Positions 48,754 to 58,020 of a DNA stretch of 64,000 nucleotides are shown here, in pieces. Origin of the DNA: Pseudomonas brassicacearum subsp. brassicacearum (GTDB taxonomy: Bacteria; Pseudomonadota; Gammaproteobacteria; Pseudomonadales; Pseudomonadaceae); contig NZ_VZPJ01000008.1 in assembly GCF_008801605.1 (NCBI RefSeq), positions 186,001 to 250,000 on the forward strand, written 5' to 3'. A program made the translations under genes and the position numbers. Every line of letters starts with the position of its first letter. The first letter of the stretch is position 1. Below the pieces are notes generated by a model, which saw only the letters and a list, made by a program, of their open reading frames with translations, did not search any database and was not told the DNA's origin.

Positions 48754-49752
48754 GTGAAGAACTTCTTTGGCGCCTCACTTCTCGCCGTCGGCCTGACCTT
48801 CGGCAGCCTGGCCCACGCCGCCCCGACCCTGCTCAACGTTTCCTACGACGTGATGCGCGATTTCTACAAGGACTACAACGCAGCCTTCCAGAAGCACTGG
48901 CAGGCCGAGCACAACGAAAACATCACCGTGCAGATGTCGTTCGGCGGCTCCAGCAAGCAGGCGCGCTCGGTGATCGACGGCCTGCCGGCGGATGTCATCA
49001 CCATGAACATGGCCACCGACATCAACGCCTTGGCGGACAATGGCAAACTGGTGCCCGAGAACTGGGTCACCCGCCTGCCGAACAACAGCGCGCCGTTCAC
49101 CTCGGCCACGGTGTTCATCGTACGCAAAGGCAACCCGAAAGCCTTGAAAGACTGGCCCGACCTGCTCAAGGACGGTGTGCAGGTGATCGTGCCCAACCCG
49201 AAAACCTCCGGCAACGGTCGCTACACCTACCTCTCGGCTTGGGGTTATGTGCTGAAGAATGGCGGTGACGAGAACAAGGCCAAGGACTTCGTCGGCAAGC
49301 TGTTCAAGCAAGCGCCGGTACTGGACACCGGCGGTCGCGCCGCGACGACCACCTTCATGACCAACCAGATCGGCGACGTGCTGGTGACCTTTGAGAACGA
49401 AGCGGAAATGATCGCCCGCGAATTCGGTCGCGACCAGTTCGAAGTGATCTACCCGAGCGTTTCCGCCGAGGCCGAGCCGCCGGTCAGCGTGGTCGACAAG
49501 GTTGTCGAGAAAAAAGGCTCCCGCGAAGCCGCCGAGGCCTACCTCAAGTACCTGTGGTCGCCCGAAGGCCAGGAAATCGCCGCCGCCAACTACCTGCGCC
49601 CACGGGATCCGGCGGTACTGGCCAAATACACCGACCGCTTCCCGAAAGTGGACTTCCTGTCGGTGGAAAAAACCTTCGGCGACTGGCGCACGGTGCAGAA
49701 GACTCACTTCAATGACGGTGGGGTTTTCGACCAGATCTACAGCGGGCAATAA
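48754..49752 (+). CDS. sbp: Sulfate-binding periplasmic protein
   Basis: A 332-residue sulfate/thiosulfate ABC binding protein. The signal peptide ends SLAHA|AP and the mature protein opens [20 protein letters not shown]. Anion-site segments are [29 protein letters not shown] and [12 protein letters not shown] chose GTG 48754, with AAAAAGGA upstream. The cysTWA transporter genes are not adjacent, so this is a separate sbp locus. Confidence 0.94.
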   Translation: MKNFFGASLLAVGLTFGSLAHAAPTLLNVSYDVMRDFYKDYNAAFQKHWQAEHNENITVQMSFGGSSKQARSVIDGLPADVITMNMATDINALADNGKLVPENWVTRLPNNSAPFTSATVFIVRKGNPKALKDWPDLLKDGVQVIVPNPKTSGNGRYTYLSAWGYVLKNGGDENKAKDFVGKLFKQAPVLDTGGRAATTTFMTNQIGDVLVTFENEAEMIAREFGRDQFEVIYPSVSAEAEPPVSVVDKVVEKKGSREAAEAYLKYLWSPEGQEIAAANYLRPRDPAVLAKYTDRFPKVDFLSVEKTFGDWRTVQKTHFNDGGVFDQIYSGQ

Positions 49753-49776
49753 GAGAGGACAAGCTGTACGCGATCC

Positions 49777-49929
49777 TGTGGCGAGGGGATCTGTGGGAGC
49801 AAAGCTTGCTCGCGATGAAAACAGCGCGGGGCCTCTGGAACCGAGGTGCCTGTATCGCGGGCAAGCCTTGCTCCCACACAAGCTTGCCCCGACCACACAA
49901 GCTTTGCTCCCTCAGATCCCCTTGCCACA
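49777..49929. repeat. REPIN nested inside a larger inverted repeat
   Basis: Inner REPs lie at 49792-49817 (+) and 49853-49878 (-), GCAA subtype. An outer inverted repeat of 17 bases with one mismatch (TGTGGCGAGGGGATCTG at 49777-49793; its complement at 49913-49929) encloses them. The inner element is nearly identical to the one at 52207-52293. It fills most of the 308-base sbp-MFS gap. Confidence 0.88.
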
Positions 49930-50060
49930 AAATCTTCCCAGCGTCCTTGTGCGTCCCATCATCAACTGCAAGCATGTCTGATATCAACCACAAGCCCTGT
50001 TCCAGGGCCCCATAACGCTTTAGCCTCGCGCCATCTTTCCTGTTCACTGACGAGATTGCC

Positions 50061-51263
50061 ATGAGTGCTCATTCACCTACCTCGCCCGGCAGCCCCCTGA
50101 CCCGCGGCATGGTCCTGCTCTTCGCCTTCTGCTGCGGCGCCATCGTCGCCAACATCTACTACGCCCAACCCATCATCGAACTGATCGCACCCGACGTCGG
50201 CCTGAGCAGCACCATGGCCAGCCTGATCGTCTCGCTGACCCAGATCGGTTACGCCCTTGGCCTGTTTTTCCTGGTGCCACTGGGGGACTTGCTGGAAAAC
50301 CGTCGGCTGATGATCATCACCACCGTGGTGGCGATCGCCAGTTTGTTAGGGGCAGCGTTCACCGATCAACCGAATGTATTCCTGCTGGTTTCGCTGTTGG
50401 TGGGGTTCAGCTCGGTGTCGGTGCAAGTCCTGATTCCGCTGGCCGCGCACCTGGCGCCGGAAGAAACCCGGGGACGGGTCGTGGGTGGGATCATGGGCGG
50501 TCTGCTGCTGGGGATCCTGCTGGCGCGGCCGGTCTCCAGCGTCGTGGCCGATCACTTCGGCTGGCGGGCCATGTTCATCATCGCCGCCGTGTTGATGGCC
50601 GCCATCAGCATCGTCCTGGCGCTGACCGTGCCCAAGCGCCAGCCCGACCATAGCGCTACCTACGGTCAACTGCTGGGCTCGCTCGGTACCCTGCTGCGCC
50701 AGCAACCGCTGCTGCGGCAACGGGCGTTCTACCAGGCTTGCATGTTCGCCACGTTCAGTCTGTTCTGGACCGCCGTGCCGCTGGAGCTGTCACGTAACCA
50801 TGGCCTGTCCCAGACTGAAATCGCGCTGTTCGCCCTGGTCGGTGCCATTGGTGCCATCGCCGCGCCCATCGCCGGTCGCCTGGCGGATGCCGGCCATACC
50901 CGCAACGCCTCGTTGCTGGCGATGTTGTTCGCCAGCCTGAGTTTCCTGCCGGCATTCATCCATCCGCTCTACAGCGTGATCGGCCTGGCGGTGACTGGCG
51001 TGGTCCTGGATTTCTGTGTGCAGATGAACATGGTCCTGGGCCAGCGCACCATCTATGCCCTCGATGCCAAGAGTCGCGGCCGACTGAATGCGCTGTACAT
51101 GACCAGTATCTTCGTCGGTGGCGCCTTCGGCTCATCGATTGCCAGTGCGGTGTACGAACACGGCGGTTGGTTGTGGGTGGTGATCGTCGGCAGTGCCTTC
51201 CCACTGTTGGCCTTGCTGCGCTTCTTGAGCACCTCGCGCAAGCCGTCCCTGGCTACGGCCTGA
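50061..51263 (+). CDS. MFS transporter (AraJ/YbcL-like efflux type)
   Basis: A 400-residue, 12-TM major facilitator. Motif A is [20 protein letters not shown] between TM2 and TM3. The [22 protein letters not shown] loop and the second-half repeat ([16 protein letters not shown]) are present. It resembles sugar or drug efflux carriers; the substrate is unknown. It stands alone between a REP element and a terminator. Confidence 0.87.
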   Translation: MSAHSPTSPGSPLTRGMVLLFAFCCGAIVANIYYAQPIIELIAPDVGLSSTMASLIVSLTQIGYALGLFFLVPLGDLLENRRLMIITTVVAIASLLGAAFTDQPNVFLLVSLLVGFSSVSVQVLIPLAAHLAPEETRGRVVGGIMGGLLLGILLARPVSSVVADHFGWRAMFIIAAVLMAAISIVLALTVPKRQPDHSATYGQLLGSLGTLLRQQPLLRQRAFYQACMFATFSLFWTAVPLELSRNHGLSQTEIALFALVGAIGAIAAPIAGRLADAGHTRNASLLAMLFASLSFLPAFIHPLYSVIGLAVTGVVLDFCVQMNMVLGQRTIYALDAKSRGRLNALYMTSIFVGGAFGSSIASAVYEHGGWLWVVIVGSAFPLLALLRFLSTSRKPSLATA

Positions 51264-51276
51264 ATACCCCACGCAT

Positions 51277-51311
51277 AAAAAGCCCGGTCGCCTTCAGCGC
51301 CCGGGCTTTTT
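51277..51311. terminator. Bidirectional terminator
   Basis: Stem AAAAGCCCGG / CCGGGCTTTT with A and T tracts on both sides, between the convergent MFS and PLDc_N genes. Confidence 0.85.
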
Positions 51312-51322
51312 GGTGGAGCGTG

Positions 51323-51514
51323 TCAGATCCGCACGTTGCCACGCGGCCCGGCAATCGCCCAGATGATCAGGCCCAGTACCGGCAACAGCAGGATCAGCAG
51401 CACCCAGAGGATTTTCATCCCGGTTTCCGCGCCACTCTTGAGTACATTGATGATCGCCCAGATATCGAGCGCCAGGATGATCAGGCCGACCAGGCCGTTG
51501 AAGGTGGAACCCAT
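51323..51514 (-). CDS. PLDc_N-type two-TM small protein
   Basis: A 63-residue protein like the N-terminal membrane segment of cardiolipin synthases (PLDc_N). It has two helices, TFNGLVGLIILALDIWAIIN and ILWVLLILLLPVLGLIIWAI, followed by AGPR. GGGAG lies seven bases before ATG 51514. It has no catalytic domain. Such stand-alone copies are common, and their function is unknown. Confidence 0.85.
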   Translation of the reverse strand: MGSTFNGLVGLIILALDIWAIINVLKSGAETGMKILWVLLILLLPVLGLIIWAIAGPRGNVRI

Positions 51515-51585
51515 GGTGTCGCTCCCAAATGGTGATGTGCACACTTAGGATAGCGGGCCCCAGGCAAGGGTTCCGTTTTATTGCT

Positions 51586-52116
51586 TCAGACGTGAACCGC
51601 GACCTTGAGGGCTTCCAGGGAGGGCGCGGCGGCAATGCCGACCTCGGCACACAGCTCCAGCACCCGCGGCACATCGTTGCCGTACACCAGCACCATCTGC
51701 AATTCATCGTCGAGCAACTGGCTGAAGTTCATCAGCACGTAGCCACCGTTTTCCTTGTTCAGGCTGCTCATCTGGATCTGTATGCGGTTGAGCGCGGTCA
51801 GGGCTTCGGTTTTCGCCAGTTGCTTGGGCTTGAGGTTGAACGCCACGCCGGGGCCGAACGAGGCGACGATCTGTTCGAACAGGTCCACGTAGGTGTCGGC
51901 CTGGAACAGCACGGTGTCCGGCAGGCTGCCCACCACTACCCACTCACCCAACGGGATCGGGAACGTGTCGTCGTAGTTGATATCGGGGTTGGCCGCCAGG
52001 AAAACCGCCGTATCGGCGTAGGCCTGGGCCGCTTCGTCAGCGATTTTCGCGATGTCCGCCTCGCCGAGGCAGCCGGAGCTGATTTTACCGATGAGTTCGA
52101 TGAGGGCGGCTTTCAT
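51586..52116 (-). CDS. Conserved hypothetical cytosolic protein
   Basis: A 176-residue soluble, acidic protein that I do not recognise. Visible parts are an N-terminal helix ([14 protein letters not shown]), then [17 protein letters not shown], then a beta-rich domain with [20 protein letters not shown] and [31 protein letters not shown]. There is no signal peptide or TM. It lies between PLDc_N and a REP pair, with no telling neighbours. Codon use is normal for the genome, so it is a real gene. Confidence 0.75.
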   Translation of the reverse strand: MKAALIELIGKISSGCLGEADIAKIADEAAQAYADTAVFLAANPDINYDDTFPIPLGEWVVVGSLPDTVLFQADTYVDLFEQIVASFGPGVAFNLKPKQLAKTEALTALNRIQIQMSSLNKENGGYVLMNFSQLLDDELQMVLVYGNDVPRVLELCAEVGIAAAPSLEALKVAVHV

Positions 52117-52206
52117 GGCGGTGAATCCTGTGGCGAAGGGTGTTTTGAGGGCGGGCAGGATAACGCATTCGCTTGCGGATTAGGATTGGAGAAGGACCTG
52201 TGGCGT

Positions 52207-52293
52207 TGTGGGAGCAAGGCTTGCCCGCGATGAAAACAACGCGGTCTCTCTGGAACCGAGGTGCCTGTATCGCGAGCAAGCTTTGCTCCCACA
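52207..52293. repeat. REP pair (REPIN), GCAAGG subtype
   Basis: The + copy is at 52207-52232 and the - copy at 52268-52293. The spacer (GGAACCGAGGTGCCTG) is shared almost base for base with the element at 49792-49878. Confidence 0.93.
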
Positions 52294-52298
52294 GTCTT

Positions 52299-52817
52299 TC
52301 AGGCCAACAACTTTTCCAACTGCGCCGTGGTGTCCACCGCGCCCATGGTCTTGGCGGCATCAAGGGCCGAGACGCCGTTGGCATCCTTGGCTTTCGGGTC
52401 GGCACCTTTGCCAATCAGGTAGTCGACGATTTCCACGCGGTTGAACATCGCTGCCATCATCAGCGCGGTACGACCATCGAAGGAGGCGCCTTCCACTTGC
52501 GCGCCGCCCTCCACCAACGCCGAAACCACTGCCAGGTCGCCCTTGAACGCCGCGCCGGCAATCGGGCTCTGGCCGTTGTCGTTGCGGATTTCCGGATCGG
52601 CCTTGTGCTCCAGCAACACTTTCACCGTTTCCACATGCCCGTGGTAAGCGGCCAGCATCAACAAGGTGTCGCCCTTGTGGTTACGCAGGTTGGGCGGCAG
52701 ACCCTTGCTCAGCAACGCAGCCATCATGGCCGCATCACCCTGGCGTGCGACGTTGAACACCTGTTCGGCAAACTCCGCAGCCTCTTCCGGGGTCATCTGG
52801 CGGCTTGTATCGGACAT
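52299..52817 (-). CDS. Ankyrin-repeat protein
   Basis: A 172-residue soluble protein. After an N-terminal helix ([20 protein letters not shown]) come about four ankyrin repeats ([74 protein letters not shown]). I chose ATG 52817; the longer frame has no similarity. There is no signal peptide, so it is probably a cytosolic protein-interaction scaffold. In pseudomonads such genes often sit beside catalase (ankB), but no catalase is present here. Confidence 0.87.
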   Translation of the reverse strand: MSDTSRQMTPEEAAEFAEQVFNVARQGDAAMMAALLSKGLPPNLRNHKGDTLLMLAAYHGHVETVKVLLEHKADPEIRNDNGQSPIAGAAFKGDLAVVSALVEGGAQVEGASFDGRTALMMAAMFNRVEIVDYLIGKGADPKAKDANGVSALDAAKTMGAVDTTAQLEKLLA

Positions 52818-52911
52818 GGGAAACTCCACTCGGCTCTTCGCAAAGCGGCTAGTTTCACGAGGGACCCGGGCGCTGTCATCCCTTTTTTCACTGTGCCCGT
52901 CATAGCCAGAA

Positions 52912-54750
52912 TCAATAACGCAATTGTCCGCCCTGAATCCGAACTGCCAGCTGCCGATCCACCCGCACGTAAGTATCGGTGCCCGGCAACCAAGCGTAGA
53001 CCGGCTCATCCCCGGTGACGCATGGGTCGAATGCTTCGGCCTTGAGGCGGGTCTTCTGGTACTTGAAGGTGCCGGTGGTGTCCATTTTCACCTTGATGCG
53101 CAGGAACAGCGGCACGGCATAGGCTGGCAGCTTGCATTGCAAAAACTGCAACAACTCGCTGAAGTCCAGGGTCGCCAGGGATTCGGACGGGGTGATTGCC
53201 GCCATGCCCGCACGGCCATTGGTGCCATTGATCTCCACACCATAAGCCACTGCCTCGGCCACCTGCGGATGTTGCAGCAGCACATTTTCGACTTCCGTGG
53301 TGGAGACGTTTTCGCCTTTCCAGCGATAGGTGTCGCCGAGGCGATCAACAAACTGCCCATGCCCGAAACCAATGTTGCGCAACAGGTCTCCGGTATTGAA
53401 GTAACGATCGCCCGGCGCAAAGACATCCCGGCAGATGGTTTTTTCGGTCAAGGCCTGATCGGTGTAGCCATCCAGCGGCGCCTTCTCATCGATCCGCGCC
53501 AGCAACAGACCCGGTTGGCCCCTGGGCACTTTTTGCATGCGACCTTGCAGGTTGCGCAACGGCAGGCCGCTGGCATGATCGTACTGCACCAGCTCCCAGC
53601 CCATCAGGGAAAACCCGATGGTGTTGTCGAAATTCAGGATGTTGGTGAAACCGATATTGCCGTCGCTGGCGGCATACAGCTCACAGATGTGGTCGATGCC
53701 AAACCGGCTCTTGAAGGTCGACCAGGCCCCGGGGCGCAGTCCGTTGCCGATCATTTTCTTCACACCGTGGTGACGGTCATCGGCAGCGGCAGGCTGATCG
53801 ATCAGGTAGCGGCACAACTCACCGACATACCCCAGCGTGGTCGCCCGGTAACGGCGTACGTCGCTCCAGAACTGGCTGGCGCTGAACTTGCGCCGGATCG
53901 CGAACCCCGAGGCCCCACATATCGCCGCGCCCCAGCACACGCACAGGCCGGTGGCGTGGTACAGCGGCAAGGTGCAATACACGACATCGTCGGGCTGCAT
54001 GTCCAAGGCGATCAGGCCGAAGCTGGTGGACGTGCGCATCCAGCGACCATGGCGAAACACCCCGGCCTTGGGCAGCCCGGTGGTGCCCGAGGTATAGAGA
54101 TAAAAACAAGGGTCGTTGCAGAAAACCTGCCGGCTGCACGCCGGGTTATCGCTCGGGTAATCCTCGCTGCCAGCCATCAGGTCGATGAAACCGGATGGGG
54201 CATCGGACGGGATATCGGCACTGTCCTGATCCGCCAGCCACCAGGTCCTGCTGCTCGACAGTGTGGTTCGTTCTCGTATGTCGTTGAAGGCCGCGACCCG
54301 TTCATCCCCCACCACCACCGCGACCGGGCTGACCAGGGCCAGGCTGTGCACCAGCGCATCGCCGGTTTGCGAGGTGTTGAGCATGGCACTGACCGCGCCG
54401 ACCTTGGCCATTGCCAACACGCTGATCAATAGCTGTGGCCGGTTCTCGATGAATATCGCCACGCAATCGCCCTTGCCGATGCCCTGGGCCAGCAGGTAAT
54501 GGGCGATGCGATTGGCCTGCGCGTTGACCTGTGCATAACTCAACACCGTCTCGCCGCACAGCAGTGCCGGGCCCTGGGGATTGCGTTGCGTGGCCTGTTC
54601 GAAACACCAGCCCAGGCCGCAAGGCTGGGTCGGGTCCTGGACGTTGGCCAGCTTCATGCCTTTGACGATCCGGGGGACGGCTTTGGCAATGGCTGGCAGC
54701 TTGCGCAGCATCATGCCCCAGGTAATCGCGTCGCTGGGTGTACGACTCAT
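52912..54750 (-). CDS. Long-chain acyl-CoA synthetase (FadD6/FATP type)
   Basis: A 612-residue AMP-forming acyl-CoA synthetase of the FadD6/very-long-chain (FATP-like) group. The AMP-binding motif is FYLYTSGTTGLPKAG. Other segments are ELYAASDGNIGF, YFNTGDLLRN (hinge Asp) and DRLGDTYRWKGENVSTTEVE, with the late YQKTRLK catalytic Lys region. It activates fatty acids to acyl-CoA at the inner membrane. I chose ATG 54750 (MSRTPSDAI). It is separated by 356 bases from the divergent DUF3509 gene. Confidence 0.9.
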   Translation of the reverse strand: MSRTPSDAITWGMMLRKLPAIAKAVPRIVKGMKLANVQDPTQPCGLGWCFEQATQRNPQGPALLCGETVLSYAQVNAQANRIAHYLLAQGIGKGDCVAIFIENRPQLLISVLAMAKVGAVSAMLNTSQTGDALVHSLALVSPVAVVVGDERVAAFNDIRERTTLSSSRTWWLADQDSADIPSDAPSGFIDLMAGSEDYPSDNPACSRQVFCNDPCFYLYTSGTTGLPKAGVFRHGRWMRTSTSFGLIALDMQPDDVVYCTLPLYHATGLCVCWGAAICGASGFAIRRKFSASQFWSDVRRYRATTLGYVGELCRYLIDQPAAADDRHHGVKKMIGNGLRPGAWSTFKSRFGIDHICELYAASDGNIGFTNILNFDNTIGFSLMGWELVQYDHASGLPLRNLQGRMQKVPRGQPGLLLARIDEKAPLDGYTDQALTEKTICRDVFAPGDRYFNTGDLLRNIGFGHGQFVDRLGDTYRWKGENVSTTEVENVLLQHPQVAEAVAYGVEINGTNGRAGMAAITPSESLATLDFSELLQFLQCKLPAYAVPLFLRIKVKMDTTGTFKYQKTRLKAEAFDPCVTGDEPVYAWLPGTDTYVRVDRQLAVRIQGGQLRY

Positions 54751-55106
54751 GGTGATCTTCCCCGTTCGACCTCGTGGGTCTCGGTTCTTGTTATCGGGCA
54801 GCAGGTGATTTTGGCTCGAAAGTACGCTGGCAATTGCGGCGCTGTACACGCGGTTTTTGCAATGTTTTGTATCCGCTGCCCGAGACAGGCGAAGCGCGAG
54901 CACCGGGAAACGATTTGGTTCCAAAAATCATTGCCCGACCACGCAAAATGCAGGATGCACGATGGCTATTCATGCAAGATGCACGAAATCAAAAATACAG
55001 AAAAAATATAACTATATGTTTTTAAAGGATTTTATATAAAGCCGAATGCTGGCACAGACAGTGCAACTCCCCCTCCACGGTTTGCCATACCATGGAGCAG
55101 TCAACT
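54751..55106. other. Divergent, locally A+T-rich control region
   Basis: A 356-base gap. The part at about 54980-55040 is strikingly A+T-rich (AAAAAATATAACTATATG; TTTTATATAAAG), unlike the surrounding DNA. It probably carries the DUF3509 promoter. No gene is seen. Confidence 0.55.
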
Positions 55107-55385
55107 ATGAACATGATTCAAGAAAAGTTTGCGTCCCTGTTTTCCAACTACGAAGTGACCACCCAGCCCCGCCCGGATGGCGGCATTCTGCTGACCTTGC
55201 GTAATAGCGACGGCAAGCTGTTCAAACGCACGATTTCCTACGCTCAACTGCATGCGGGGGATCAGTTGTCCTGGGCGATCAGCGCGATTCGTCGTGACCT
55301 GGCTGAACAGGCTAGCGAGTTGCCACAGATCACCTTGTTGCAGAGCCAGCATCGGTTTGCTTTGCCGACTTACCATAGCGCTTGA
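55107..55385 (+). CDS. DUF3509 family protein
   Basis: A 92-residue small cytosolic protein of the Pseudomonas-specific DUF3509 family (NMIQEKFASLFSNYEVTTQP then RPDGGILLTLRNSDGKLFKR). I chose ATG 55107, with GGAG nine bases upstream; an ATG at 55092 overlaps that ribosome site. The function is unknown in the family. Monocistronic with a terminator. Confidence 0.85.
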   Translation: MNMIQEKFASLFSNYEVTTQPRPDGGILLTLRNSDGKLFKRTISYAQLHAGDQLSWAISAIRRDLAEQASELPQITLLQSQHRFALPTYHSA

Positions 55386-55424
55386 GCCTGCTGGAAAAAC
55401 GCGGAGCTGCTTGCTCTTGCTTGA

Positions 55425-55467
55425 AAAAACGGCGCTTCTTTCAGAAATGGGGAGCGCCGTTTTTTTG
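55425..55467 (+). terminator. Terminator of the DUF3509 gene
   Basis: Stem AAAAAACGGCGC / GCGCCGTTTTTT with an approximately 18-base loop. Confidence 0.82.
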
Positions 55468-55490
55468 CGCCTTGGGAAAGCCCGCTTCGG

Positions 55491-56246
55491 TGTGTATATC
55501 CGTTTCTTCGGTAATGGCTGCTGACGGTTCCGCTCTTACAGCGGCTCACTTTTGAGAAGCCCGGAAGCCGGCCCAGTCAAAAGTAAGCAAAACGCTCCTG
55601 CCCCACCACTTGGCACCTCGCCTAGGCTCGGTGTGCCCTCACTCCGGCCAGCGTGGTTAACGGGGCGCCGAGATCAACGTCCACCGCGAGGCGGCCTAAC
55701 AGCCGACCTGGCTCTCCTGGTCGTACACCCGTTAGATCTGTGGGAGCAAAGCTTGCTCGCGAAAGCGATGTGTCAGTTTGCGGTGATGTTGGATGTGCCG
55801 GCCTCATCGCGAGCAAGCTCGCTCCCACAGGGGATCCTGGGTGTTCATGAGTTCTGTGTTCACTGCAGCCCATTGTGGGAGCGAGCCTGCTCGCGAAGGC
55901 GATGTCACAGTCGATGAAGATGTTGGATGTGCCGGCCTCTTCGCGAGCAAGCCCGCTCCCACAGGTTTTGCGGTGCACATGGATTTTGTATCTGATGAAG
56001 ATCCAATGTGGGAGCGAGCTTGCTCGCGATACAGTGGGCAACCCGGCATGGATGCCGGGTTAGCCGCGCTGGGCCATGAATGGCCCTTCGCGGCGGCCCA
56101 CGGAGCAATGCTGGAGCGAGGCACCGAGTGGTGGGGCAAAGCGCTTTTGGTTACTTTTGGCTGGTCCGGCTCCCGGCTCTTCCAAAAGTGACCCGCCGTA
56201 AGGGCGGAACCCTAAGTAGCCGTTACCGCAGCAACGGATATACACA
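55491..56246. repeat. REP cluster bounded by long inverted repeats
   Basis: A gene-free element. Arm L (about 55491-55622) begins TGTGTATATCCGTT; arm R (about 56113-56246) is its complement, ending AACGGATATACACA. The arms are about 130 bases each and, by eye, close to four-fifths identical. Matching blocks include CGGTTCCGC, TCACTTTTG, AAAAGTAA and GCCCCACCAC. Inside are five REPs: 55739-55763 (+), 55805-55829 (-), 55874-55898 (+), 55939-55963 (-) and 56007-56031 (+). There is also a small hairpin ACCCGGCAT / ATGCCGGGT (56041-56061). No transposase lies inside, so it looks like a non-autonomous element. Short frames here are translated REPs. Confidence 0.85.
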
Positions 56247-56272
56247 CAAGCTCAGGGCACCACCAACGCAGG

Positions 56273-56806
56273 TCAGTCTTCCAGACGAGGAAACCGCCGA
56301 GCAATATCATCCCCCGTAACCTCAGCAACCAACCCCTGCAAATCACCAGACAAACGAATCGTAACGAAATGCGGCCGCTCCCCCCTGTCAAACCAATGCG
56401 GCATACCAGCAGGCACCGTTATCAAGTCATTCCTTTCACACAGCACCGCGTAGACATAATCCCCAACGTGCAGGTTAAACAAGCCACGACCGGCAACGAA
56501 AAACCGCACTTCATCCTGGCTATGGCGACACTCATCGAGCTCCCCAGCCTGTTCCGGCTGATCGCTGCTGACACTGACAACATCGACCGCAACATAACCC
56601 CGCTCAGTCATCAACCCATCGATCTGAGCCTGGTAAGCCGCAATGATGTCCTCCTCACTGGCACCCGGCTGGATTTTCACCGCCGCCTCCCAACGGGCAA
56701 AGTGAATACCTTGTTCAGCCAGGGTCGCGGCAATGTCCTCGACGTGGGTCAACACTTTGTTCGGAATGTCTGGGCTCGAAACGTGATAGACCGACAGGCT
56801 GCTCAT
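56273..56806 (-). CDS. mtnD: Acireductone dioxygenase homologue with a substituted metal ligand
   Basis: A 177-residue cupin of the acireductone dioxygenase (ARD) family, which cleaves 1,2-dihydroxy-3-keto-5-methylthiopentene in the methionine salvage pathway. The family core DEVRFFVAGRGLFNLHVGD and the VPAGMPHWFD segment are present. The four metal ligands should be His-x-His, Glu and His. Here the first is Cys93 (DECRHSQDEVR; codon TGT), while His95, Glu99 and His137 remain. No mtnB or mtnC is adjacent. It lies 34 bases after the MFS gene and may be a diverged paralogue. Confidence 0.85.
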   Translation of the reverse strand: MSSLSVYHVSSPDIPNKVLTHVEDIAATLAEQGIHFARWEAAVKIQPGASEEDIIAAYQAQIDGLMTERGYVAVDVVSVSSDQPEQAGELDECRHSQDEVRFFVAGRGLFNLHVGDYVYAVLCERNDLITVPAGMPHWFDRGERPHFVTIRLSGDLQGLVAEVTGDDIARRFPRLED

Positions 56807-56840
56807 GACAAAGGCTCCAGCAAATTAATGGTTCGAAGGC

Positions 56841-57986
56841 TCATGGCCGGTCCTCTTGCATACGTGTGGCAATGATAACGGCTGCCGCGAAAGCCGCGAG
56901 GCTGGCGAGGCTGAATGTCCAACTGGCACCCAAGGCGTTCCAGCTATAGCCGGAATACAACGCGCCCAAGGCCCCGCCCGTACCGGCCAGCGCCGCATAC
57001 AGCGCCTGCCCCTGGCCTTGCTGGCGAGGACCGAAGCTGCGTTGCACGAAATGGATGGCGGCGGCGTGAAAACTGCCGAAGGTCGCCGCGTGCAGCACCT
57101 GGGCGAGCAACAATACCCAGAGAAACTCGGCCAGCGAGCCCAACAACAACCAGCGCAACGCCGCCAGCAGGAAACTCGCCAGCAGTACCCGGCGCACGGA
57201 AAACCGCGCCAGGATCCGGCTCATCAGCAGGAACACCAAAACTTCCGCCACCACTCCGAGGGCCCAGAGCAGGCCGATCAGCCCGCGACTGTAACCCAGG
57301 TGTTCGAGGTGCAAGGTCAGGAAGGTGTAATACGGCCCGTGGCTCACCTGCATCAGGCCCACACACGTGTAGAACGCCAGCACGCCAGGGTTGCGCAGTT
57401 GCCGCAGGAACCCTTCCCCTGCGACGCGCGGCCCCTGCAGTGGCTGGGCGTTGGGCACCCAGAAGCTGGCGAGAACGATGCCGGCCATGATCAACACCAG
57501 CGCCACCGGGTAGATGTCCAGGCTCAGCCATTCGAACAAACGGCCGAGCGCCACCACGGTGATGATGAAGCCGATGGAGCCCCACAGGCGGATCTGGCTG
57601 TAGCGCGAGGCCTGCCCGCCGAGATGGGCCAGGGTGATGACTTCGAACTGCGGCAACACCGCGTGCCAGAAGAACGCATGCAGCGCCATGACCATCGCCA
57701 GCCAGGCGTAGCTTTTATCGATGAAGATCAGCGAGAAGGCCAGCAGCGTGCAGATCGCGCCAAACCGCACGATCGCCAGGCGTCGGCCGGTGTAGTCCCC
57801 CAGCCAGCCCCAGATGTTCGGCGCCACGCAGCGCATCAACATGGGAATCGCCACCAGCTCGCCGATGCGCGCCGCGTTGAACCCCAGGTGATCGAAATAC
57901 AGCGCCAGGAACGGCGCCGTCGAACCGAGCAGCGCGAAATAGAACAGATAGAAACTGGAGAGCCGCCAGTACGGCAGTGCCGCCAT
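56841..57986 (-). CDS. MFS transporter (MFS_1-like, HcaT/LacY-type)
   Basis: A 381-residue, 12-TM major facilitator of the nucleoside/phenylpropionate-permease-like group. It opens PYWRLSSFYLFYFALLGSTA and has NIWGWLGDYTGRRLAIVRFG (motif A) and SRYSQIRLWGSIGFI. It lies 34 bases downstream of aroC and 34 upstream of the ARD gene, so the three are probably one transcript. PA1682 follows aroC in the same way in PAO1 (from memory). The substrate is unknown. Confidence 0.87.
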   Translation of the reverse strand: MAALPYWRLSSFYLFYFALLGSTAPFLALYFDHLGFNAARIGELVAIPMLMRCVAPNIWGWLGDYTGRRLAIVRFGAICTLLAFSLIFIDKSYAWLAMVMALHAFFWHAVLPQFEVITLAHLGGQASRYSQIRLWGSIGFIITVVALGRLFEWLSLDIYPVALVLIMAGIVLASFWVPNAQPLQGPRVAGEGFLRQLRNPGVLAFYTCVGLMQVSHGPYYTFLTLHLEHLGYSRGLIGLLWALGVVAEVLVFLLMSRILARFSVRRVLLASFLLAALRWLLLGSLAEFLWVLLLAQVLHAATFGSFHAAAIHFVQRSFGPRQQGQGQALYAALAGTGGALGALYSGYSWNALGASWTFSLASLAAFAAAVIIATRMQEDRP

Positions 57987-58020
57987 GGTCGTCAGGCCAC
58001 GGCGGTCGGCAGGCCAACCA

